Part shown: positions 52,151 to 62,744 of the stretch, piece by piece
How positions within the stretch are numbered: the first letter of the stretch is position 1
Layout: each line of letters begins with the position of its first letter
Source of the DNA: Strigamia acuminata
Lineage: Eukaryota; Arthropoda; Chilopoda; Geophilomorpha; Linotaeniidae
Assembly: GCA_949358305.1 (NCBI GenBank)
Contig: OX442314.1
Coordinates: 8,053,060 to 8,117,059 of the forward strand
Direction of reading: 5' to 3'
Length of the DNA: 64,000 nucleotides
Notes under the pieces: generated by a model
Seen by the model: the letters and a program-made list of their open reading frames with translations, nothing else
The model's database searches: none
Told to the model about the DNA's origin: nothing
Program-made: the position numbers and the translations under genes

Positions 52151-52556
52151 GTTTGGTTTAAAATCAGATTAAAACAAGTTTTAAACAATCGATTTAAGTA
52201 AAACCAAGTTTTAACGAACCACAAAAACTCGTTTTGCTTTAAAACTAACCTAAAACGAGTTTAAAACGATTTTTTTAGGGTTAAAACCAACTTAAAACGA
52301 CCGTTTTTGTTTAGAACCTAATTAAAACGAACCGTAAAGGCTAGTTCGCTTTAAAACTAACTTAAAACTTGTTTAAAACTATCTTTTTTGGTTTAAAACC
52401 AAATTAAAACAAGTTTTAAACGATCGTTTTAAGTAAAACCAAGTTTTAACAAACCACAAAAGTTCGTTTCGCTTTAAAACTAACCTAAAACGAGTTTAAA
52501 ACCAACTTAAAACGACCGTTTTTGTTTAGAACCTAATTAAAACGAACCGTAAAAGT
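52150..52556. repeat. AAAACGACCG-type minisatellite, segment 4
   Basis: Same unit family. It ends where the duplicated ASB exon 3 begins, as the array in the intact gene follows its exon 4. Confidence 0.85.
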
Positions 52557-53611
52557 TGTGCCAAATCAAACGTTCAACGATCACCGGTCGTCTAAAAACA
52601 TTGAAAATTAACTAATTACGTCACAAAATATCAAATAATGAGAGCGAAAACCGATAAATGTAGGCGACGTGAAGCGCCGTGCCACAAACACTCGTAATAA
52701 AGTAGGTGCATTCCAAAACTCCCGTTTCAGCCGTTTCAGCCGTGTCGTGTTAGCAATAATGACGTCACATCCGGAAAAATTCCGTGTCTGTGGCGCTAAC
52801 ACGGCTGAAACGAAAACGTGTATCAAAACACGTTTTAGCAGACACGATTTGGGTGTTAGGGCTGCCATCGTTCGATTTTCATTTTTATGGAAATTTTTGT
52901 GGAAATATATATTTATTTATTTGTTATAAAATATTCGAAGTTTTAAAAAACTTTATTTATTTTTGTCAACACGTGTTAATTGTCAAAAAATCGACGGTGC
53001 TTGGATTTTGGCGCGATTGTTGATGTGAATTCGTCGGCTGTTAAAAACCTAGCCATTTTCCGCCCACAAATAAATAAAATTAGTCAGAATTCGAATATTT
53101 TATAAATTGATTTTGTAAACAGATAAATATTTCCAAAACTGATGTTACTAAGGTAATACAAATTTTGCTAAAACAAGGGCAAAAAAAAATTTTGTTTTGA
53201 CATTCCTAAACAGGCCTAAAACGACCATAAAACGACACGGAACGAAAACGCTTAAAACGCCTAACACTGCGTTTTGGAATGCACCTATTGTTTTGTCAAC
53301 CGTTGCGTGTATCGAAGCGGAGTATTTGCAACGGCGGAAGTTGTTTCCAACTATTACATCGTGAATTACGTAAATATTTGTTTTTAAAAAATATGAAAAT
53401 AGATTTTACCTTTTTTGTGTGTTTTTGGCTCGGATACACATTTTCCCATTTTAGAAAATTCAATTCTTGAGATTTTTTGACGACACGATGGGAAATGAAA
53501 CAAAATAAAAATAAAAATCGATGAAAAAGAATGAATTTCAGCATTTTAATCAATAAACATAAAAAAAAAATAATCATTAACCAAATACAAAACAAATAAA
53601 ACCACAAATGG
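52557..53611 (-). pseudogene. Truncated tandem copy of the ASB-like gene
   Basis: Matches the intact gene from its 5' flank to the start of exon 3. Exon 1 (53449-53410) is open, with Asn3 changed to Lys. Exon 2 lacks its first part including the acceptor and has an internal deletion (near 53328), plus an extra base near 52697. A 581-bp MITE sits inside exon 2. Exon 3 ends after about 40 bases, where minisatellite begins. Exons 4 and 5 are not found in the window. It lies just 3' of the intact gene in the same orientation, so it is a tandem duplicate. Confidence 0.88.
52705..53285. mobile_element. 581-bp MITE with GGTGCATTCCAAAAC ends
   Basis: Ends GGTGCATTCCAAAAC and GTTTTGGAATGCACC are a perfect 15-base inverted repeat, flanked by TA (52703-52704; 53286-53287). 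Comparison with the intact ASB gene shows the insertion in exon 2. Inside is a second inverted repeat, CGTTTCAGCCGTGT...GTTAGC against GCTAAC...ACGGCTGAAACG (about 52731-52815). No transposase. Confidence 0.88.
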
Positions 53612-53761
53612 CCATTTTGATGGTTTTACCGATCGCAGTATGGTTGTGCATTCACGACTGAACTGGGAGATATCACAGGCACCACCACGCCACCACTCTC
53701 GTCACAACGGATTTCAGCAGAAATAATATAGAGAATAAATATGTTCATTTTCATTTTCATT
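53612..53761. other. Short spacer 3' of the ASB-like gene
   Basis: About 150 bases between the 5' flank of the pseudogene and the stop codon of the intact gene. It should contain the 3' UTR. On the minus strand a weak AATAAA-like signal is present; nothing else seen. Confidence 0.5.
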
Positions 53762-56649
53762 TTAATTTAATGTAATTTCTTGTACAAAATTAATATCGTA
53801 TTTAATTTGAGCGACGATCTCGTTCTTCAGAGTGATCGGGATCGGCAAGGCGGCCACAACGTTCGCGCTGACGTTTCGGATTCCCACCGCTTTGCGAATC
53901 GACTGGCGGCAGATGAGTTTCAGCTTCGGCGGCGTCGTGGCGAGAAGCAGCAGACTTGCCCGGATGTCGCTCATTTCGGGCAGTTGGAGGACGGAAGGAA
54001 GTTTGCCGGCCGAGTCGAATATCCGAAGGTAAGTGCAGTCGTTGAGTAACGCGTCGAGTGTTTGCGATTTCGTTGCGCAAAACTCGGAGTTCAGCATCAG
54101 ATACAACGGCGTCAATTCGCGCGCGTTTTTCAATTCGGGATCTGCGCCGTACGACATTAATTTTGATATGATGGCGCAGTTTCCGGTTTCGGCAGCTGTA
54201 TGCAACGCTGAGTTGCCTTCTTCATCTTGCTGGTTAACGTCGGCTCCGTGTTGGAGGAGAACGGAAACGACTTGTAAATCGTCTTTGTGTTCTGTTAATC
54301 GTTTGCAGGCGGAATGGAGCGCCGTTAGGCCTTGAATTAAAGAAAAGAATGTTAAAAAGAATGTGAAAATTTAAAAATTTAAAGATGACTGCCGAAACTA
54401 TAAAAGGTAAAACAGACAAAGTCGACCGATTGGAGATGGTTTTGGCTTAAAACTATGTTAAAACGACCTAGCGGTGATCGTTTCTGTTTGAAATATAGTT
54501 AAAACGACATTTTGAAAGTCGGTTTTGTTTGAAATTCAATTAAAACGACATTTAGGGGGTTGTTTCGGTTTGAAATATAGTTAGAACGACATTTTGGAAG
54601 TCGGTTTTGTTTGAAATTCAATTAAAACGACATTTAAGAGGTCGTTTCGGTTTAAAATATAGTTAAAACGACATTTAGGAGGTCGTTTCGGTTAGAAATA
54701 TAGTCAAAACGACATTTTGGAAGTCGGTTTTGTTTGAAATTCAATTAAAACGACATTTAAGAGGTCGTTTCGGTTAGAAATATAGTCAAAACGACATTTT
54801 GGAAGTCGGTTTTGTTTGAAATTCAATTAAAACGACATTAAGGAGGTCTTTTCGGTTTGAAATATAGTTAAAACGACATTTTGGAGGTCGTTTCGGTTTG
54901 AAATATAGTTAAAACGACATTTTGGAAGTCGTTTCACTTTCAAATCAAATAAAACAAACATGAAAACGACCGTTTTGTTTAAAAGTGAGTTGCACTCTAA
55001 AACCAATTTAAAACAAGTTTAAAAACGATCATTCTTAATTGAAAATTAAATTTTCTAAAAGGACCGTTTTTGTTGAAACCAAGTTAAAACAAACCATAAC
55101 AGCTCCGTTGCATTTTAAAATAATCGTTTTTGGCGTAAAACCAAATTTTGAAAGAATCATTTGTCTAAATCTGGTTAAAACGAAACATAATAGTTCGTTT
55201 TACTTTAAAACTAACTTAAAACATGTTTAAAACGACTGTTCTGGCTTTAAAACCAATTTAAAACGACTGTTTTTGTTTAGAACCTAATTAAAACGAACTA
55301 TAAAAGCTAGTTTCGTTTTGAACTAACTTAAAACTTGTTTAAAACGATCGTTTTGCTTTAAAACCAAATTAAAACAAGTTTTAAACGACCGTTTTATGTA
55401 AAACCATTTTGAACAAACCACACAAGCTCGTTTCGCTTTAAAACGTACTTAAAACTTGTTTGAAACGATCGTTTTTGCTTTAAAACCAAATTAAAACAAG
55501 TTTTAAACTACAGTTTTAGGTAAACCCAAGTTTGAACGAACCACAAAAGCTCGTTTCGCTTTAAAATTAACTTTGGTTAAACAAACATGTTTAAAACGAT
55601 CGTTTTGCTTCAAAACCAAATTAAAACAAGTTTTAAACGAAAGTTTTAGGTAAAAGGAATTTTGAACGAACCTCAAAAGCTCGTTCCGCTTTAAAACCAA
55701 GTCGATTTGCGATATAATTTTATTATTTTTCCTTAAAACGACCTTAAAACGACCCGTTTTAGCACTTCCTTTTAATGTTAACCTTTCTTATCCACGGCGT
55801 TGACCTCCGCACCAAACCTTCAATCAAACAACACAACCAAAATAAACCAAAACGAAACAATACTGATCCGTTCTTAATACTTGATCAACGCTTGAACACA
55901 ACTGGCAATGTTATAACGAGCTGCCAGATGAAGCGCCGTCTCCTCCTCATCACCAAACCGGCCATTGACATCAGCGCCATTGATGCACAAACATTGCAAA
56001 CACATCGAGCTCTTTCTCCAGTGCGCCGTCGTCAACGCAAATTCGTTCTCAACTCTCGGCCAATAAGTCACCGTCAACATGAGCGGTGTTCGACCGAACC
56101 GGTCGACTAAATTGGGGTCCGCGCCGTGCCAAATCAAACGTTCAACGATCACCGGTCGTCTAAAAACATTCAAAATTAATAAATTACGTCAGAAAATATC
56201 AAATAATGAGAGCGAAAACCGATAAATGCAGGCGACGTGAAGCGCTGTGCCACAAAACTCGTAATAAAGTGTTTTGTCAACCGTTGCGGGTATCGAAGCG
56301 GAGTATTTTAATGGGGTGTTGATGGGAAACCCTTTTTTCAGCAAATATTCGCAATGGCGGAGGTTGTTTCGAACTATTACGTCGTGCATTACGTAACCGA
56401 TGTTCTCCAAGTCGCCTGGAATGATCGTTAAGGAACTAGTACGGCGGATGATGTCATTTGTGGATAGTCCATCGGCTCGAAGGCGGTTTGATAGTGTTGA
56501 CACACAGCTGCTTCGTTTCCCTGTGCAGAATAAATGAAATATAAATAAATATTTGTTTTTAAAAAATGTAAAAATGAATTTTTTTTATGAAAATTTGTCG
56601 ATTCTTCACCTTTTTTGTGTGTTTTTGGCTCGGACACACAATTTCCCAT
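53762..56649 (-). CDS. Ankyrin-repeat and SOCS-box protein (ASB-like), five exons, 407 aa
   Basis: Likely substrate adaptor of an Elongin B/C-Cullin ubiquitin ligase. Exons on the minus strand: 56649-56610, 56520-56220, 56159-55881, 55817-55783, 54330-53762. All junctions are GT-AG and keep phase; the total is 408 codons with stop. Residues 1-13 (MGNCVSEPKTHKK) form an N-myristoylation/palmitoylation signal, so the protein is probably membrane-anchored, unusual for this family. Ankyrin repeats lie at about 103-300 (GTALHVAC, GADPNLVDRFGRTPLM, GADVN..., ETALHLAA, GAEVNAVDKKG, LTALHSAC, GADVNQQD, SALHTAA, GADPELKN). A C-terminal SOCS box is at about 352-390 (LKLICRQSIRKAVG, then LPIPITLKNEI). 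Exon 4 is only 35 bases and intron 4 holds a large minisatellite. Which ASB type it is, I cannot say. Confidence 0.88.
54331..55782. repeat. Intron 4 of the ASB-like gene, filled with minisatellites
   Basis: 1452 bases. The part near exon 5 (54450-54950) is a ~43/90-base repeat of AAAACGACATTT, AGGTCGTTTCGGTTTGAAATATAGTT and AATTCAATT. The rest (54980-55720) is the AAAACGACCG/AAAACGATCG family found at 27520-52556. Several units contain the palindrome AAAACGATCGTTTT. Confidence 0.85.
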
Positions 56650-57326
56650 TTTAGAAAATTCAATTCTTGAGATTTTTTGGTGACACGATGAAAAATGAAA
56701 CAAAAACAAAACAAAAATCGATGAAAAAGAATGAATTTCTCAAATGTTCATGCTTTTATTTCCATCCTCCACTGACTTGTTGACAAACTCGACCCTGGTG
56801 ACGAAATCGGTCACTATGGCAACAAATTACTGTATAATTTATAAACAAAAATAAATTTTAAAAAAATATATCAATTTTTATTCAAAAACAACACAAAAAA
56901 AGAACATTTATTAGAATTTTAACCAATAAACCTTAAAAAAAATAATCATTAAAATAAATATAAAATAAATAAAACAACAAATGGCAGCCAACGAAGTGTA
57001 CATAACAATTCGCCACGTAATCCCAACACTTAAATACCCATCCGCACGAAAAATTCCATTTATTTAAAAATTAACCAATCCAAACCCCCCAAAAAAACAA
57101 AAATAAATAAAAACACATTCAACACACAAAACCAAACCAAAAAAACACAAAACCAAAACCCAAAACAACTTATTTCCACCGCACTACATCCCCAGCGCAC
57201 GGATACTTGACCCGGAACCGCGCAAAAAAGCCAAACTTCCGCGTACGAACACTCTAGATAAACTCTGATGGCTGCTGCGTTGTCATAGGAGATGAGTGAG
57301 GCACTTTTGTTGACTGCGGTTTTACC
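56650..57326. promoter_or_regulatory. Divergent intergenic region between the ASB-like gene and ERO1
   Basis: 677 bases separate the two start codons, which point away from each other. It is AT-rich with poly-A/C runs (56880-57170) and has a GC-richer part next to ERO1 (57170-57320). Part of the ASB-proximal side (to about 56985) is also present upstream of the pseudogene. No clear TATA. Shared promoter use is possible. Confidence 0.5.
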
Positions 57327-60300
57327 ATGGCGACTAGTGGGCATTTTTACGGTTTAACCTCTCTGATCTTTATACTGCTTTTCGACATTAGAAGATGTAC
57401 ATTTACCTCGCATTTCTACAAAGATGACACGTGTTTCTGCCAGGTATAAATCGCCGCCCGCTTAGCGCCTGCTCGGTGCCGGTGTTGACGTTTCGTTTGT
57501 TTGTTTGTTTGCAGTTGCAGGGACAGATCGACGATTGTACGTGCAACGTGGACACGGTCGATCATTATAATAATAATAAAGTTTATCCAAGATTATCGAG
57601 TCTACTTGTAAATGATTTTTTTAGGTATTTTAGGGTAAGTTTGGCGATGTTTTTCGTGGTTTTTGACGTTTTTTTGACGTTTTTTGACGTTTTTTGATGT
57701 TTTTTCAGGTAAATTTAATGAGGCCTTGTCCGTTTTGGCCGGATGATAGTAAATGTGCATCCGAGGATTGTTCGGTTAAACCGTGCGAAGAGGTTTGGAG
57801 GTTTTTTTGTGGATTTTTTGGATTTTTTTTTTTAATGGTTTTTTGTTTGTTTTAGGAAATGGTTCCGCCGGGTTTGAAGCCGAAAAATCAACATAGAGTG
57901 AATTTTTTTGATGTTTTTGATGTTTTTTTGTGGGAAATGTTGATGTTTTGTGGTTTTTTTTGGGTTTTTCGTGGATTTATTCGAAGAAAATAGTGGCTTT
58001 TGCAGTTTTTTTTATCGTATTTTTTTTTTAGTGAGAAAATTTAATTATTGATTTTAAAAAAATCAATTTGAATTAATTTATTCATGAATTTTGTTTTTTT
58101 TAGTTCTTAATGGTTTTTTTTTTCTTTTAAAATTAAAAATATTAAATTTTCTCGTTTTCTTTATGAAAAATAAGATAAATTAGTGTAAAAATTACTTTAA
58201 TTAATTACATTAATTTTATGTTATTTAATGAGTTTTGCTTAAAAAAAAATTGATTTATAATAGAAAATAAGACAATTTGGTGTAAAATCAATTCAAATCT
58301 ATTTTTTCTTGAAAAATTCTATTAATTACTTTTTAAAATTTTTTTTTAAGTTTAAAAATTGATTTCAGATCAATGATGCAAATGGTGATACGTGTTCGGA
58401 GGACACATTAGGATATTTGAATACATCCATAAGGTGATTAAATGATTTAAAACGGTTAAAATTGTTTTTTTTTTTTATAATTTTTATATTTTTTAGCGAT
58501 GGGTACATTGAGGAGTTTGAAAAATGGCGGATTCACGACGATAAACAAGATAATTTTTGTGAATTTGATGGTAATTTGGTTGAAATTTGTGTGGGAAAAG
58601 TGTGGGAAAAGTGTGGTTGACAGATGGTTGTTTTGTTAATGCAGATGAAGCGTCGGCTGGAATGCAATACGTCGATCTGCTCCTCAATCCCGAGAGTTAC
58701 ACGGGTTACAAAGGACCGTCTGCTCATCGTATTTGGAGGACTATTTATGAAGAAAACTGTTTTAAGTAAAAGGAAAAAAAATAAGTGGTTTTTTTCGAAA
58801 GAAATTGTTTTAAAAAAATTAGAAAAAATACAAAAATCTTGAATATTCATCGAGAAAATACAAAAACGTTAAATATTAAAAATACAGAAAAATGTTGAAT
58901 TTTTTCGAAAAATGCAGAAAAATCGTAATTATTATCGAAAAAATACAGAAAAATCGTAATTATTTTCGAAAAATTACAGCAAAATCGTAATTATTTTCGA
59001 AAAAATACAGAAAAATTGTAATTATTTTCGAAAAAATACAGGAAAATCGTAATTATTTTCGAAAAATTACAGCAAAATCGTAATTATTTTCGAAAAAATG
59101 CAGAATAATCGTAATTATTTTCGAAAATATGCAGAAAAATCGTAATTATTTTCGAAAAAATGCAGAATAATCGTAATTATTTTCGAAAATATGCAGAAAA
59201 ATCGTAATTATTTTCGAAAAAATGCAGAAAAATCGTAATTATTTTCGAAAAAATGCAGAAAAATCGTAATTATTTTCGAAAATATGCAGAAAAATCGTAA
59301 TTATTTTCGAAAAAATGCAGAAAAATCGTAATTATTTTCGAAAATATGCAGAAAAATCGTAATTATTTTCGAAAAAATGCAGAAAAATCGTAATTATTTT
59401 CGAAAAAATGCAGAAAAATCGTAATTATTTTCGAAAATATGCAGAAAAATCGTAATTATTTTCGAAAAAATGCAGAAAAATCGTAATTATTTTCGAAAAT
59501 ATGCAGAAAAATCGTAATTATTTTCGAAAAATTGCAGAAAAATCGTAATTATTTTCGAAAATATGCAGAAAAATCGTAATTATTTTCGAAAAAATGCAGA
59601 AAAATCGTAATTATTTTCGAAAAAATGCAGAAAAATCGTAATTATTTTCGAAAAAATGCAGAAAAATCGTAATTATTTTCGAAAAATTACAGCAAAATCG
59701 TAATTATTTTCGAAAAAATGCAGAATAATCGTAATTATTTTCGAAAATATGCAGAAAAATCGTAATTATTTTCGAAAAAATGCAGAAAAATCGTAATTAT
59801 TTTCGAAAATATGCAGAAAAATCGTAATTATTTTCGAAAAAATGCAGAAAAATCGTAATTATTTTCGAAAAAATGCAAAAAAATCGTAATTATTTTCGAA
59901 AAAATGCAGAAAAATCGTAATTATTTTCGAAAAAATTAAAAAAATTATTATTTTTCCTTTGCCAAAAGCACAAAAATAAATATTTTTTTTAAAAAAAATA
60001 CGAAAATCAGACATTTTTTCGAAAAAATACAAAAATCAGAAAATTTGTCGAAAAAATACAAAATTCTCAAACGTTTTCTGAAAAAAATCTATAATTTCAA
60101 ATTATTTTTCGAAAATAAAATACAAAAACAGAGTAAATTTAAGATTAATTGATGTTTTTCCACATTTCTTTAAGTTACGGGAAACTGGCCGGCTTTTCTG
60201 ACTCGATCGGAGTTCCAGGTATATTAACTGGGTATTATGTTTTGAGTTGATCAATTCGTTTTGTTTAAACTAATTGCACTGATACATACTTAGTTGCACT

Positions 60301-62744
60301 GTTTTTTAATCAGAAATGCAGCTAGGAAATAATTTAGAAGGTAAATCAATCCTACGATACCTTTCTTGCTTCCATTTATTTCACATCTACCTTTCTACTC
60401 AAAATTCTGTCATACATAAATACCCAACTCGCAACTTGTCGATAAAATACGAATATATTTTCTCTTCTTTTTATTTCTTTTTCATCCCTAGGACTGTGTT
60501 TGGAAAAACGTGTCTTTTTTAGAGCCATATCGGGAATACACGCGAGTATTAACATTCATCTCTCCGCAAATTACTTCACGAGAGGTAAGAAAATACTAAA
60601 AAAAAAATAAAATCGATTTTTTTTTTTTCGATTTTTTTTTTGTAATCATTTTATTTTGTTACAAATTTTTCGCGTATTTTTTGTAATTATTTAATTTTGT
60701 TACGAATTTTTTATTTGTTTACTTTATTTTTTGATTTTTTCGATTTTTTTTTCAATTTTTTTGAGTTTTTTTGATTTTTTTGCGATTATATGCTGATTTT
60801 TTCGATTTTTCGCGTTTTTTCGATATTTTTTCGCGTTTTTTCGATATTTTTTCGCGTTTTTTCGCGTTTTTTCGATTTTTTTCCGATTTATTTTGGTTTT
60901 TTTTTATTTTTTTGCGATTTTATGCTAATTTCTTCGATTTTTCGCGTTTTATCGATATTTTTTCGCGTTTTTTCGATTTTTTTCCGATTTATGTTGGTTT
61001 TTTTTTATTTTTTTGCGATTTTTTGCTAATTTCTTCGATTTTTCGCGTTTTATCGATATTTTTTCATGTTTTTTCGATATTTTTTTGCGTTTTTTCGATA
61101 TTTTTTTGCGTTTTTCGATTTTTTTTCGATTTTATTCGGTTTTTGTGAAATTTAATTTTTAGATGCTTTCGGTTCGGGCACGTGGGGGCCGAATATAAAT
61201 GAATTTACGCGCCGATTTTCGCCGGAAACGACGAAAGGCGAAGGTCCCAACTGGTTGAAGAATTTATATTTCGTTTATCTGTTGGAACTTCGCGCGCTGG
61301 CGAAAGCGACGCCGTATCTGAAGAAGGAAATGTTTTTCACGGGCTTCGACGACAGCGATCGTGAGGTCCGGCAAGCGATGAAGGACATTTTGGAGATGGC
61401 CAAAGCGTTTCCGAATCATTTTAACGAGAGCACGATGTTTGCCGGGAAGAAGCGCGAGGCTAAGAAGCTAAAGGTGCGATCGTTTGTTGATGGCTTATTT
61501 GTTTAATTGAAATAAGAATTTGTTTTTATTTTTATTTGTAGGAGGAATTTAAACTTCATTTTAGAAACATATCGAGGATAATGGATTGTGTAGGCTGTGA
61601 TAAGTGTAAATTATGGGGAAAATTGCAGGTATATAAATAAAATTTTACACGAATTTTACATTTTGTGATAAAATTTTACACGAATTTTACATTTTGTGAT
61701 AAAATTTTACACGAATTTTACATTTTGTGATAAAATTTTACACGAATTTTACATTTTGTGATAAAATTTTACACGAATTTTACATTTTGTGATAAAATTT
61801 TACACGAATTTTACATTTTGTGATAAAATTTTACACGAATTTTACATTTTGTGATAAAATTTTACACGAATTTTACATTTTGTGATAAAATTTTACACGA
61901 ATTTTACATTTTGTGATAAAATTTTACACGAATTTTACATTTTGTGATAAAATTTTACATTTTTTAATGAGCTTTTACAATTTTAATAAAACTTAACATT
62001 TTTTATAAAATTTTACATTTTTAATTTTACATTTTTAAATGAAATTTTATATTTTTTGATGAAATTTTACATTTTTAATAAAATTTTACATTTGTAAATG
62101 AAATTTTACATTTTTAAATGAAATTTTACATTTTTAAATGAAATTTTACATTTTTAAATGAAATTTTACATTTTTAAATGAAATTTTACATTTTTAAATG
62201 AAATTTTACATTTTTAAATGAAATTTTACATTTTTAAATGAAATTTTATCTTTTTTAGTGAAATTTTATATTTTTTAATAAAATTTTATCTTTTTTAATG
62301 AAATTTTATATTTTTTTAATGAAATTTTATATTTTTTAATGAATTTTTATCTTTTTTAATGAAATTTTATCTTTTTTAATGAAATTTTATTTTTTTTAAT
62401 AAAATTTAATATTTTTTAATGAAATTTTACATGAATTTTACATTTTATATTGAAACTTTACACGAATTTTCATTTTCCGCACAATTTTACAGGTGCAAGG
62501 TCTGGGTACGGCTTTCAAAATTCTTTTCTCGGGCGACAACCGAGGACTCAGTTTAAACCAAATGAAAAAAGACAAATTCCAGCTACAAAGGACAGAAATC
62601 GTAGCCCTCATCAACGGTCTAGGAAGGTAAACCAATCAAAACCCAACCAAAAATCATCATCAATCCATTCCTCCCATCTTTCATTCCAGGCTAAGCAGTT
62701 CCATACAGATCCTGGAAAAATTCAGAAACCTGGTACATAAATAA
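57327..62744 (+). CDS. Ero1: ERO1-like endoplasmic reticulum oxidoreductase, 14 exons, 457 aa
   Basis: Flavoenzyme that reoxidises protein disulfide isomerase with O2 in the ER lumen. Exons: 57327-57443, 57515-57634, 57709-57792, 57856-57897, 58369-58433, 58497-58570, 58645-58765, 60175-60218, 60314-60340, 60492-60584, 61163-61473, 61542-61628, 62493-62626, 62690-62744. All are GT-AG and phase-consistent; total 458 codons with stop. Residues 1-23 form a signal peptide. Conserved CFCQ, DDCTC and RPCPFW precede the shuttle cysteines Cys95 and Cys100. The flavin-site motif [17 protein letters not shown] and the active-site CVGCDKC (Cys382/385/388, equal to human CxxCxxC) are present. Exons 8-9 are the least conserved part and the least certain of the model. 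Length fits the family (about 460-470). Intact and single-copy here. Confidence 0.93.
58880..59945. repeat. 31-bp minisatellite in ERO1 intron 7
   Basis: About 34 tandem units of ATGCAGAAAAATCG plus TAATTATTTTCGAAAAA (31 bases), with two main variants (CGAAAAAATG and CGAAAATATG) that alternate in blocks. The intron is 58766-60174. The remaining intron sequence to 60174 is A-rich and related but irregular. Confidence 0.93.
60590..61160. repeat. Low-complexity TTTTTTCGA/TTTTTCGCG repeats in ERO1 intron 10
   Basis: Degenerate units of TTCGATATTTTTTCGCGTTTT and a longer ~110-base unit (TTGGTTTTTTTTTATTTTTTTGCGA...) repeated twice or more. Phenylalanine-rich open frames here come from the repeat and are not genes. 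Confidence 0.85.
61640..61955. repeat. 31-bp minisatellite in ERO1 intron 12
   Basis: Ten near-perfect units of GATAAAATTTTACACG plus AATTTTACATTTTGT, spaced exactly 31 bases (markers at 61660, 61691, ... 61939). Confidence 0.93.
62030..62460. repeat. 20-bp minisatellite in ERO1 intron 12
   Basis: About eight perfect GAAATTTTACATTTTTAAAT units (62080-62240), then degenerate GAAATTTTATCTTTTTTAAT units to about 62430. Probably derived from the same ATTTTACATTTT core as the adjacent 31-bp array. Confidence 0.9.

Noticed and set aside
58880-59945. CRISPR-like regular repeats of 31 bases
   Set aside because: Units are contiguous with no unique spacers and lie in a eukaryotic intron; it is a minisatellite.
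60771-61148. Phenylalanine-rich ORF in ERO1 intron 10
   Set aside because: Produced by TTTTTCG repeats; no independent gene evidence.
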